In this document: positions 52,870 through 60,752 of the stretch, piece after piece
Layout of the letters: each line of letters opens with the position of its first letter
Numbering within the stretch: the first letter of the stretch is position 1
Source: Aldehydirespirator sp965220485
GTDB taxonomy: Bacteria; Actinomycetota; Acidimicrobiia; Acidimicrobiales; Aldehydirespiratoraceae
Assembly (NCBI GenBank): GCA_965220485.1
Contig: OZ244832.1
Coordinates: 4,340,001 to 4,404,000 of the forward strand
Reading direction: 5' to 3'
Length of the DNA: 64,000 nt
Translations under genes and position numbers: made by a program
The notes under the pieces: model-generated
What the model was told of the DNA's origin: nothing
Seen by the model: the letters and a program-made list of their open reading frames with translations, nothing else
Database searches by the model: none

Positions 52870-54087
52870 TTACGCCATGGCGCGCAGCGACTCGGCCATG
52901 GTGTCGATGATGCGGCCGATCTCGTCGTCGGTGATGACCAGCGGCGGGCAGATGGCCAGCGCGTCGTTGATGGGCCGCACGATCACGCCCCGGCGCAGCA
53001 TGTCGTTGCGCACCTCCATCGACGGGCGGTCCAGCACTGCGGCCTGCACCGCGCCGGTGCCGCGGTGCGACGCGATCAGCCCGTCGGCTTCCAGCGCCTC
53101 GAGACCCTCGGTGATCTTGCTGCCCACATGGCGGGCCCGCTCCACCAACCCCTCCTCGGTGATGATCTCCATGTTCTTGACCGCGGCCGCGGCCACGGTG
53201 GGATGGCCCGAGTAGGTGTAGCCGGTGCGCAGCACGAAGCCGGGCTCCTCGAGGTTCTCGCACACCCGCCGGCTCACGATCACGCCGCTGAGCGGCAGAT
53301 ACCCGGATGTCACGCCCTTGGCGAACGTCATCATGTCGGGCATCACGCCGAAGGTCTGGGCTCCGAACCACTCCCCGGTGCGTCCGAACCCGCAGATCAC
53401 CTCGTCGAGGATGAGCAGCGCGCCGTGCTGGTCGCACAGCCGGCGGGCCGCGGCGAAGTAGCCCTCGGGTGGCGGGAACACTCCACCCGCACCCTGGACC
53501 GGCTCGGTGATGACCGCAGCCACCCGCTCGCCGTGCTCGGCGAAGGTGGTGGCCATCGCCTCGATGTCGTCGTGGGGCACCTCCACGAAGTGCGGCACCA
53601 GGTCTCCCCAGCCCTCCCGATTGGGGGCGATGCCCTGGGCGGACGTGCCGCCGAAGTTGGTGCCGTGATAACCGTTGGTGCGGGTGACCACCACCTGCCG
53701 GTCGGCTCCGCTGGTGCGCTGGGCGTACAGGCGGGCGATCTTCAGAGCGGTGTCGACCGCCTCGGATCCCGAGCAGCCGAAGAACACCCGACCGCCGCTC
53801 AACGGTGAGCGCTCCACGACCATTTCGGCGGCTCGGGCCGCGGGCGGGTTGGTGAACGGGTCGAAGGTGTTGTAGGCGGCCAGTTCGCGCATCTGCGCGG
53901 CAACCGCGTCTGCCATCTCAGGTCGGGAGTGGCCGATCTGGCAGTACCACAGGCTGCCCAGGCCGTCGATGTATGAGCGCCCCTCGTCGTCATACAGGGT
54001 GGAGCCCACCGCCCGCACGATGTTGATCATGTCGGACTCCGGCTTGGCCGGTGGGGCGAACGGATGGAGGAGAGCATGATGACCCAT
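52870..54087 (-). CDS. Class III (omega) aminotransferase
   Basis: A 405-residue PLP enzyme that moves an amino group from an omega-amine or omega-amino acid to a keto acid. The PLP Lys is in 'MTFAKGVTSGYLPLSG'. The cofactor Asp is in 'ILDEVICGFGRTGEWFG' and the phosphate contact in 'VFFGCSGSEAVDTALKIARL'. 'GLGSLWYCQIGHSRPEMADA' is the usual start of the large domain. Members act on putrescine, beta-alanine, 4-aminobutyrate or similar substrates. Its neighbours (agmatinase-like, NicX/M29-like, acyl-CoA-dehydrogenase-like) suggest amine breakdown. Confidence 0.92.
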   Translation of the reverse strand: MGHHALLHPFAPPAKPESDMINIVRAVGSTLYDDEGRSYIDGLGSLWYCQIGHSRPEMADAVAAQMRELAAYNTFDPFTNPPAARAAEMVVERSPLSGGRVFFGCSGSEAVDTALKIARLYAQRTSGADRQVVVTRTNGYHGTNFGGTSAQGIAPNREGWGDLVPHFVEVPHDDIEAMATTFAEHGERVAAVITEPVQGAGGVFPPPEGYFAAARRLCDQHGALLILDEVICGFGRTGEWFGAQTFGVMPDMMTFAKGVTSGYLPLSGVIVSRRVCENLEEPGFVLRTGYTYSGHPTVAAAAVKNMEIITEEGLVERARHVGSKITEGLEALEADGLIASHRGTGAVQAAVLDRPSMEVRNDMLRRGVIVRPINDALAICPPLVITDDEIGRIIDTMAESLRAMA

Positions 54088-54173
54088 GGGACACGGCTCC
54101 TGAGATCGGCGCAGGTTGGGCAGCCGGCGCAGCCTACGGCACGGCAGAGGGCCGCCACCGAGTCAACAGACGC

Positions 54174-54221
54174 GAATTGGCAGCGGTGGGTGCCGATTTG
54201 GGCGGTGTGGGCTGCCAGTTC
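54174..54221 (-). terminator. Stem-loop after the NicX/M29-like gene
   Basis: GAATTGGCAGC (54174-54184) pairs with GCTGCCAGTTC (54211-54221). The identical stem sequence, with a different loop, occurs at 62124-62170, again just after a minus-strand stop. There is no clear U-tract, so a terminator is likely but not proven. Confidence 0.4.
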
Positions 54222-54258
54222 GGCTGGGCGGGTTGGTCTGCGGCGGCTTGGCGCAGTC

Positions 54259-55296
54259 TCAGAACGCCAGCCTGCCTCTCTCGACCACCGGCGTGCCGTC
54301 GAGGGTCACTGTGCAGTTGCGCATGGGCAGGTCGAAGTGGCCCAGAGTGTGGCGCCCGGCGGTCTCGTTGGCCCCGGTGGAGTACAGGAAGTTGCCCGCG
54401 AAGGCCCGCAGCTCGGTCCCGTTGAACTGGGTGCGGTCGTACATGGTCATCGCGTCCCAGCGGGCCAGGGGGTTCATGCCCCACCCGACGTGGGAGACGG
54501 CGTAGGCGTCGGGGTCGTCCCACGCCTCGAGGTAGCTGGAGGTGAGGGCCGCGTCGACGCCGTCGCCGGCGATGGCGGTGATGTAGTCGTCGGTTATGCG
54601 CATCCGGACCGGGGAGGCCATGTAGCGCTTGAAGGTGAGGTTCACGTCGCCGACGTCGAGCACCAGCGTCCCGTTGACCGTTCCCGCGGCTGGGAAGCAC
54701 AGACACAGGCCGCCGGGCCAATGGGCGATGGTGCCCGGACCGTCGGTACATCCCCAGCTTCCCGCGGCCACCGCGTGCGACACGTCGATGGTCATGTCGG
54801 TGCCGGCCGCGGAGGTGACCCGCATCTCAGTGGCTTGCGCGAGCATGGTCGCGCCTTGCTGTACCCGGCTCTTGAGTGCCGGGTCGGGAACGAGCCTCTC
54901 GAGGATCTCGGGATGCTCGTTGGACACCATCAGGATCCGGGTTCCGCCGTCGAGGATCGCGCCCAGCTCCGGTGCGTGCAGCAGACCCTCCACGGTGCAG
55001 TCGGCCACCAAGGACGACGCGGCCAGCGCCGCCACCGCGGGTTCGAGACCGCCGACGGCGTCGGACGCCCCGGTGGAGCGCACCGGCACCGCCACCGTCT
55101 GGCGCGGCGTGGTCAGGCGCAGGTGGAAGACCCGTGCCCCGAGCCGCTGCAGGGCCAGGTCGGCGAGCTGCACGTTGACCGGGCGGCTCTGGGACTCCGA
55201 GAGCACCGCGGCGGTCTCGCCCTCGGTCACCCCGCAGAGGCGGAATGTCTCCGCGAACGCCTCGATCCACCTCTGTTCGACCCGTTCGACCAGCAC
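54259..55296 (-). CDS. NicX/M29 aminopeptidase-like metalloenzyme
   Basis: About 345 residues from GTG 55296, chosen because GGAAGGGA lies just upstream; the longer open frame adds non-conserved sequence. It shows 'LSESQSRPVNVQLADLALQR', 'VPVRSTGASDAVGGLEPAVA' and a C-terminal 'AGRHTLGHFDLPMRNCTVTL'. This fits the 2,5-dihydroxypyridine dioxygenase (NicX)/aminopeptidase-T-like group. His and Asp residues in the C-terminal part (HTLGHFD, 'GNFLYSTGANE') probably bind a metal. Either a ring-opening dioxygenase or a peptidase is possible. It sits between the agmatinase-like and aminotransferase genes. Confidence 0.65.
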   Translation of the reverse strand: MLVERVEQRWIEAFAETFRLCGVTEGETAAVLSESQSRPVNVQLADLALQRLGARVFHLRLTTPRQTVAVPVRSTGASDAVGGLEPAVAALAASSLVADCTVEGLLHAPELGAILDGGTRILMVSNEHPEILERLVPDPALKSRVQQGATMLAQATEMRVTSAAGTDMTIDVSHAVAAGSWGCTDGPGTIAHWPGGLCLCFPAAGTVNGTLVLDVGDVNLTFKRYMASPVRMRITDDYITAIAGDGVDAALTSSYLEAWDDPDAYAVSHVGWGMNPLARWDAMTMYDRTQFNGTELRAFAGNFLYSTGANETAGRHTLGHFDLPMRNCTVTLDGTPVVERGRLAF

Positions 55297-55551
55297 AGCC
55301 TCAGTCCCTTCCTGCGTCGCGGTAGACGAGGTGAAGTATGGCGTGCGGGGCGCTCTGACAAACTTCGAGAGGAGCCTCGCAAAGTGTCGGAGGGTGAAGG
55401 CGTCGAGAAGTACCTGGCCCGGGCAGATGCAGGGAGCCAGTATCAGGCCGTCGGGCAGAGCGCGCGGATTGAGGGTCCAACATACCGGCTTGAGTCGACG
55501 TTTCTCCCGGTGGAGGCTCGACGCCGATCCCATTTGGAAGGGGACGCACGG

Positions 55552-55770
55552 ATGAGCGAACGACCCAGGCGCATGGAGTCCGTCGCTCGCCAGGCCCTGG
55601 CCAGCTTCCGGGTGGTGGTTGTCACCGGCCCGCGCCAGGCGGGCAAGACCACGCTCGTGCGGCGCACGCTCGGGGGTTCGGACACCATCGCTTACCTCGA
55701 CGAAGAGGCAACGCTTGAAGCGAGCCTGACCGATCCGGCGGCCTTCGCCGCGTTCACCTCCACGGCCTGA
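55552..55770 (+). pseudogene. Truncated AAA/DUF4143-type ATPase
   Basis: A 72-residue frame with ATG 55552 behind GGAAGGGG. It holds 'RQALASFRVVVVTGPRQAGK' (Walker A) and 'DTIAYLDEEATLEASLTDPA', the usual start of lone AAA/DUF4143 ATPases. It stops right after 'AAFAAFTSTA', where full proteins continue for about 330 residues. The remaining sequence is missing and the agmatinase-like gene follows on the other strand. A full-length but different member is at 43872. Confidence 0.7.
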
Positions 55771-55837
55771 TCCAGGTCCAGCGCACAGTCTCCGAAGCGT
55801 GGGTCAACCCGGCTCTCGGCATGGTTGGAGGGTGGCC

Positions 55838-56788
55838 TCAGGTCCGGTACTGCACTCCGGGGAGCACGCACAGCATCTCGTACACGAGGTCGGCGGCGAT
55901 GTGGGCGGTCATGCCCGAGATGTCGTAGATGGGTGCCACCTCCACGAGGTCGCAGCCGACGAGGTCGAGGCCGCGGCAGCCGCGGATGATCTCCAGGGCC
56001 TGGGGAGTGGTGAGACCGCCGATCTCGGGGGTGCCGGTGCCGGGCGCGAAGGCCGGGTCGAGCCCGTCGATGTCGAAGCTCAAGTACACGGGGCCGCCAG
56101 CGACCTGCTCGCGCACCTCGTCCATCAGCGGCGCCAGCGAGCGGTGCCAGCACTCCTCGACCTGCACCACTCGGAAGCCCTGCTGGCGCGACCAGCCGAA
56201 GTCCTCGGCGGCGTAGCCGGTGGCCCGCATCCCGATCTGGACCACCCGGGCACAGTCGAGCAGGCCCTCCTCGACCGCTCGGCGGAACGGCGTGCCGTGG
56301 GCGATGCGCTCGCCGAACATCTCGTCGTTGATGTCGGTGTGGGCGTCGATGTGCACCAGCCCGACCGGGCCGTGGCGGGCCCGCATGGCTCGCAGGATGG
56401 GAAGCACGATGGTGTGGTCGCCGCCCAGGGTCACCGTGATCACCCCGTGGGACAGCAGGTCGTTGAAATGGGCCTCGATGCGGGCCACCGAGTCGAGCAG
56501 GTTGTAGGGGTTGGTGGCCACGTCGCCGGTGTCGTCGATGCGCAGGCTGTCGAACGGCGCCGCCCGGGTGGCCATGTTGTAGGGCCTGATCAGCACCGAC
56601 TCGTCACGGATGCCCCGGGGTCCGAAGCGGGCGCCGGGCCGGTTGGACGTGCCGATGTCGAACGGCACCCCCACCACGGCCACGTCGAGCTCGGAGGGGT
56701 GCGATCGCCCCGGCAGGCGCATGAAGGTAGCGATCCCCGCGAAGCGGGGCATCTCGTTGCCGCCCAGCGGCTGCGGATTGCCGGTCAC
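55838..56788 (-). CDS. Agmatinase/ureohydrolase family enzyme
   Basis: A 316-residue Mn-dependent ureohydrolase that would release urea from a guanidino compound. All metal motifs are intact: 'TLGGDHT', 'LVHIDAHTDINDEM' and 'LSFDIDGLDPAFAPGTGTPE'. 'GVPFDIGTSNRPGARFGPRG' is the agmatinase-type N-terminal signature. Agmatine, guanidinobutyrate, guanidinopropionate or guanidine are all possible substrates. It is the first gene of the minus-strand amine-catabolism-like group. Start choice: ATG 56788, or an internal ATG 12 codons later. Confidence 0.92.
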   Translation of the reverse strand: MTGNPQPLGGNEMPRFAGIATFMRLPGRSHPSELDVAVVGVPFDIGTSNRPGARFGPRGIRDESVLIRPYNMATRAAPFDSLRIDDTGDVATNPYNLLDSVARIEAHFNDLLSHGVITVTLGGDHTIVLPILRAMRARHGPVGLVHIDAHTDINDEMFGERIAHGTPFRRAVEEGLLDCARVVQIGMRATGYAAEDFGWSRQQGFRVVQVEECWHRSLAPLMDEVREQVAGGPVYLSFDIDGLDPAFAPGTGTPEIGGLTTPQALEIIRGCRGLDLVGCDLVEVAPIYDISGMTAHIAADLVYEMLCVLPGVQYRT

Positions 56789-56952
56789 GTAGCCAACCCT
56801 AGGGCCCAGGCCCTTTACCAGGACCCACCCGGATGAACACCGTGTCGGCGGAGCCGTGGTGGCCCGTCACGGGGTGGGCTCGTATACCGCCACACCCCCA
56901 CGACCGCGAACCCGAGAACGCAAGTCCAGAATGAACTGCCTAACATCTCGTC

Positions 56953-57345
56953 ATGCGGTCTCCGAAGAGACGACGGCCCAGAAGGCGTGAGAGGTTCGTC
57001 CCACCGAACACCAACCTTGGCACCGTGGCCGCTCGCATCAAGTATGTGGGAAGTCCCGAGCACAAGGATGTCCCGACAGATGCGGGGCCCCCGCGGCCGC
57101 GTGGCGACGCCTCGATCTGCCCGCGCCAGTACAACGACGCTCAACTCGTCACTAGCTGGTTGTGTACGGCTATACGTGCCGGTTCGACCGGTGGCCGGTG
57201 GGAAGGCGGCTTTCCTCACTATGCCTGGCACAAAGAGAAAGACACCGTATTTGAGGCGAGACTCGTCAACAGCGGCGATGGTTCCTACAAGGGGTATCCT
57301 CTCAACGACGATGAGTGGCCATTGCACATGGTGGGGCGGAGATGA
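56953..57345 (+). CDS. Unknown small protein paired with an IrrE-like gene
   Basis: A 130-residue protein of no family I can name. The first 15 residues are very basic (MRSPKRRRPRRRERF). The body has 'VAARIKYVGSPEHKDVPTDA', 'PRPRGDASICP', 'WEGGFPHYAWHKEKDTVFEA' and 'RLVNSGDGSYKGYPLNDDEW'. These aromatic and charged motifs look like a compact conserved fold. Its stop overlaps the ATG of the next gene (ATGA). G+C looks lower than in the neighbours, consistent with recent transfer. Together with its partner it could be a defence or stress module (inference). Confidence 0.65.
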   Translation: MRSPKRRRPRRRERFVPPNTNLGTVAARIKYVGSPEHKDVPTDAGPPRPRGDASICPRQYNDAQLVTSWLCTAIRAGSTGGRWEGGFPHYAWHKEKDTVFEARLVNSGDGSYKGYPLNDDEWPLHMVGRR

Positions 57346-58655
57346 CCGAGATCGACTTCAGCGCGGACTGGCAGAATGGTGAAGGAATACGGGGCGCCGA
57401 GTTAGCTGCAACTTTCGCGTCTCTGCGGATTGATGTCCACGGTGACTTGCTGACAGAGGTTTTCGACAATAGGGCGCGAACGGTGCGGGATCATATCTTC
57501 GTTCCGCTCTATCCCATAGCCGAGTGGTTGGCTTCCAACTGGTGGTTTCTCGCGTTCGAGTATGAGAACATAGTCAAGAAGGAGCACCCGGCATTCAGCC
57601 GCAGGCACTCGTTGCGCACAGGCACTGATGGCTATGCCCTTCCCAACCTGATCATAACTGCATCCGGTTCGCGGACGCACCTCAGATGGGGCGATCAGCC
57701 ATCTCGTTGGACCAAGATCAAGTTTCTGAACCTGGGTTCCGCAATCGTCGATCGTGAGCAGTTCATGCAGGACTGTGCCGACTTTATCGATACAGTGACT
57801 CGAAGGCTGTTGGCACACGACATCTCTGAAACGTTCCTGCAAGACGAATGGGCTGCCATTCAGAGGATGGATGAAGACGAGCAAGGATTCTGCGAAATGT
57901 CGGCCGGGTTGGGGTGGGACCCCTACGCTCTGGACGACGACATGCAAGAGCAAGTCGTAACACTGGCGGAACGGTTGGGAGAACTGCGCGGGGAAGCGGT
58001 CCCTGTCATCGATTCTGAGGAACCGTCAAGAGACTGTTCAGCGATACTGGCCGCCATTGAGGCTGCAAAGCCGAATGAACTTCTTCTGCTAGGCGTCCTG
58101 CCTCTCATGAACGGCCGACAGTCGAGGGAGGAGCCTCCTTGGGACGTGGGCTATGAACTCGCCAGGAAAGCACGAAGCGAACTCGGCTTAGACGGCCAGC
58201 CCCTCCAGAGCACCGAGTTGCTGGCTGAGGCGCTTAGTCAAGATGTCGGAACGCTGAGACGAGCGACTGAGCCTCTCGCGCCCTTGAGCGGTCTGCAGCT
58301 CGTAGACGGCGTGGTGACGCGAGGGGCCTCGGGCGGCGTGTCATTCGGCCTGAAGGGAAGAGGCGAGGCTGGCATGCGCTTTCTCTTCTGTCGAGCGCTG
58401 GGCGAAGCGATCTCTTCTCGGGGAGATGCGCTCGTGACCAGGGGCACCACCCAACGACAGCGGCGCAACCGGGCATTTGCTGCCGAATTTCTAGCTCCAT
58501 CCCAACGTCTCAGGGATCGGATCACACATTCGATGGTGGACGAAGAGCAGGTGGACGACCTAGCCGAGGAGTTCGGCGTATCCACGCAGGTGATTGTGCA
58601 TCAGATTGAGAACCACCAGATCGCCGAACTCGCTGTGCCGCATTCGCTGCCATAG
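57342..58655 (+). CDS. ImmA/IrrE-like protein lacking HExxH
   Basis: A 437-residue protein coupled by ATGA to the small gene upstream. The N-terminal ~230 residues are unique (Trp-rich 'PIAEWLASNWWFLAFEYENI'). The C-terminal part has the layout of an ImmA/IrrE (COG2856) domain: 'GMRFLFCRALGEAISSRGDA', then 'RNRAFAAEFLAPSQRLRDRI' and 'VDDLAEEFGVSTQVIVHQIE'. The usual metal motif HExxH, expected in the first helix, is replaced by RALGEA, so it is unlikely to be an active metalloprotease of the standard type. Base composition is lower in G+C by eye than the flanks. An IS element lies 117 bp downstream. Confidence 0.7.
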   Translation: MTEIDFSADWQNGEGIRGAELAATFASLRIDVHGDLLTEVFDNRARTVRDHIFVPLYPIAEWLASNWWFLAFEYENIVKKEHPAFSRRHSLRTGTDGYALPNLIITASGSRTHLRWGDQPSRWTKIKFLNLGSAIVDREQFMQDCADFIDTVTRRLLAHDISETFLQDEWAAIQRMDEDEQGFCEMSAGLGWDPYALDDDMQEQVVTLAERLGELRGEAVPVIDSEEPSRDCSAILAAIEAAKPNELLLLGVLPLMNGRQSREEPPWDVGYELARKARSELGLDGQPLQSTELLAEALSQDVGTLRRATEPLAPLSGLQLVDGVVTRGASGGVSFGLKGRGEAGMRFLFCRALGEAISSRGDALVTRGTTQRQRRNRAFAAEFLAPSQRLRDRITHSMVDEEQVDDLAEEFGVSTQVIVHQIENHQIAELAVPHSLP

Positions 58656-58904
58656 AGGCGTCACTGGTCACATGGTCGATTATGTCGTGGTCCTTGGCCT
58701 CCACCGCGGTCAATCAGCGGACGCGGCAGAAGACCTGACGCCGCGCGCGAACTGACATAGAGGCTCAACTAGGAGACTGTTGAGCAACTGGGTTGCTGGC
58801 TGTCGGGTTGCGGGCGGTGCGGGCGGTTGCGCCGGTGTTGGTGTGGTGTTGGGTTGTGTGGCTTGGGCGGGTGCGCCCGGGCGCGGGCGTGGCGCCGGTT
58901 GGGG

Positions 58905-60593
58905 TCAGCCGGCGGCGGGGACGGCGAATCCGGTGCCGTTGTGGGCGACGCCGAGGTTGGCGAGGCGCACGAGGTTGACGGCGGCGGCTCTGTTGGTGAG
59001 CCACAGGTGGTTGGCGGCGACGCCTCGGTAGGGGATGCGTCTGGCTTTGCCCCGTGTGAGCCAGGCGATGGAGCGTTCGGCCATGGGCCGGTGCCGGCGG
59101 TAGGCGGCCTGGGTTCGTGGCCGCCGCCAGCGGGCCTTGTTGGCCTGGCGGTGGGCCTCGTGGGCGTCCACGGCGACGCTGCGGCCCCGCTCAGATGTGG
59201 TGCAGCGCGCTCTGAGCGGGCATGTGGCGCAGAGCCTGCCGAAGCGGGCCGCGCCCGACGTGACGGGCCTGGTGTGCCCGGCGGGGCAGGTCACGGTCTG
59301 CGCGCCGGCGTCGATGTCGAAGTCCTCTCTGGTGAAGCCCCCCGCTATGGGCGGCCTGCGCTCGATGGGTTTGATGGCGGTGTCCCATCCGGCGTCTGTG
59401 AACGATCCGAGCGCCTCGCCCGACGCGTACGCGGAGTCCGCCAGCACCAACCAGCCCCCCTCGCCGTCGTCGGCGTCGCCGTTGTCGGCGTCGCCGTTGT
59501 CGGTGTCGTCGGTGTCGTCGGTGTCGGCGTTGTTGGTGTCGGTGTCGGCGTTGTTGGTGTCGGTGTCGTCGGTGTCGTCGGTGTCGTCGGTGTTGTTGGT
59601 GTCGGTGTGGTGGGTGGGGTCGGTGTTGAGGAGCCGGGCGCCGACTTTGGCGTCGGAGGCGTCGGCTGTGGTGAGCTCTGCGGCGGTGACGATGCCGGTG
59701 TCGGGCTCTGCGACGATGTGGGCCTTGTAGCCGTCGCGGCGCACAGAGCGGGTCTTGTGTGCGTGGCGGGCCTCGGGGTCCACTGTGGAGACGACCCGGC
59801 CAGCGGCCACCCGCCGCGCGATGCGCCAGCGGCCCGGCACCTTCGGGTCGGCCTCGACGTCTTGGCCCGCCACCGTCCCCAGCAGCCCGACGGCGGCGGC
59901 CTGCTCGTCTGTGAGGTCCAGGCCCTCGACCACAGAAAGCACCGCACAGGCGTCTGTGACCAGCTCGTCGATCAGCCAGGCCCGCTCCTCGGGGTCAGAC
60001 CAGTCGCATCCCGGCTTGGCCCGGCCGTCGTAGTCGTGCACCAACTCCAGCGCCGCCGCCTCGCCCATGAGGCGGCGGCAGCGCCGGATCGCGGCCGCGA
60101 CCATCGTGTAGGTGTCCTGCGTCGCGACCGCGTCATACAGCACCGTGGAGTCCAGCGCCCGGCGGCGGCTCTTCGACAGCGCCCCGCAGGACGCGGCCAG
60201 ATCCCGCACCGCGTCGAAGACCCGCTCCGGGCGGCCGCTGACGCGCAGCCTGTGCCGCCACAGCGACAACACGCTGTAGTGGAACCCCGCGTCGTCCACC
60301 GACAGGCCCGCCGCGGCCTTCCAGCGCAGATCGCACCGCAGCCGCTCCGCGGCCTCGCGGTCAGAGCACCCCTCCAACGCCTGCAGCACCATCACCGTCG
60401 CCACAACCGACCCCGGCACCGACGGGCGGCCCCGACCCCCGAACAGATCAGCGAACAACCCGTCAGGAAACAGCCTCAGACGATGCTCGGCCAAAAAACG
60501 ATAGACCGACCCCTCCCGCACCAGACCCCCACACAGGCCCAACGCGTCCAACAACTCCCGATCCGGCTTCTCAGTGCCCTGCATGACAGACAT
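58905..60593 (-). CDS. IS1182-like DDE transposase with Asp/Thr/Asn-rich insertion
   Basis: 562 residues. The N-terminal DUF772-type part is present ('LAEHRLRLFPDGLFADLFGG', 'VVATVMVLQALEGCSDREAA'). DDE residues are visible: Asp in 'RRALDSTVLYDAV', Asp in 'LVLADSAYASGE' and Glu in 'MAERSIAWLTRGKAR'. A zinc-like 'CPAGHTRP...CATCPLRARC' segment lies between the last two. A repeat of about 50 residues made only of Asp, Thr, Asn, Gly and Ala sits directly before the second catalytic Asp. The frame is intact, so the enzyme may still work if the insertion loops out. Confidence 0.92.
   Translation of the reverse strand: MSVMQGTEKPDRELLDALGLCGGLVREGSVYRFLAEHRLRLFPDGLFADLFGGRGRPSVPGSVVATVMVLQALEGCSDREAAERLRCDLRWKAAAGLSVDDAGFHYSVLSLWRHRLRVSGRPERVFDAVRDLAASCGALSKSRRRALDSTVLYDAVATQDTYTMVAAAIRRCRRLMGEAAALELVHDYDGRAKPGCDWSDPEERAWLIDELVTDACAVLSVVEGLDLTDEQAAAVGLLGTVAGQDVEADPKVPGRWRIARRVAAGRVVSTVDPEARHAHKTRSVRRDGYKAHIVAEPDTGIVTAAELTTADASDAKVGARLLNTDPTHHTDTNNTDDTDDTDDTDTNNADTDTNNADTDDTDDTDNGDADNGDADDGEGGWLVLADSAYASGEALGSFTDAGWDTAIKPIERRPPIAGGFTREDFDIDAGAQTVTCPAGHTRPVTSGAARFGRLCATCPLRARCTTSERGRSVAVDAHEAHRQANKARWRRPRTQAAYRRHRPMAERSIAWLTRGKARRIPYRGVAANHLWLTNRAAAVNLVRLANLGVAHNGTGFAVPAAG
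59461..59624 (-). repeat. Codon-level repeat in transposase (Asp/Thr/Asn-rich)
   Basis: Short units such as GTCGGTGTC and GGCGTTGTTG on the plus strand repeat for about 160 bp, encoding runs like DDTDDTDTNNADTD. The irregular mixture of 6-, 9- and 24-nt periods suggests repeated slippage. Confidence 0.85.
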
Positions 60594-60653
60594 AGTCCCA
60601 CACCCGCCCAGCGATCGCGAGCACCCGAACCGGATTACTCAACAGTCTCCTAG

Positions 60654-60752
60654 GTGGCTGGTGCCAAACTCCCGAAATGGGGGTTTTGCGGTCACAAAAC
60701 CCCAGGTCAGCGACTTGCGGATTGTGGCAAATTGCCATTTAACACCAGCCAC
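60654..60752. mobile_element. 99-bp MITE-like element, copy 2, flanked by CTAG
   Basis: Same 99-bp element as 43403-43501 (two substitutions). It is bounded by CTAG at 60650-60653, which is also the right border of the IS element, and at 60753-60756. Its right end supplies the last codons and stop of the PatB-like gene. Confidence 0.88.

Larger units (their letters stand above)
58773..60649. mobile_element. IS1182-like insertion sequence, flanked by CTAG
   Basis: A 1877-bp element with perfect 12-bp terminal inverted repeats GAGACTGTTGAG/CTCAACAGTCTC. CTAG is present on both sides (58769-58772 and 60650-60653), fitting a 4-bp target duplication. A single full-length transposase gene fills it. 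The right CTAG is shared with the left border of MITE copy 2. The intact ends and gene suggest a recent insertion. Confidence 0.9.

Noticed and set aside
54064..55770. A 568-residue plus-strand frame
   Set aside because: Most of it is antisense to the NicX/M29-like gene. Only the last 72 codons, with their own start and ribosome-binding site, look real.
58827..60653. A 608-residue plus-strand frame across the IS element
   Set aside because: Antisense to the transposase and rich in Gly/Val from the complementary repeat; no motifs.
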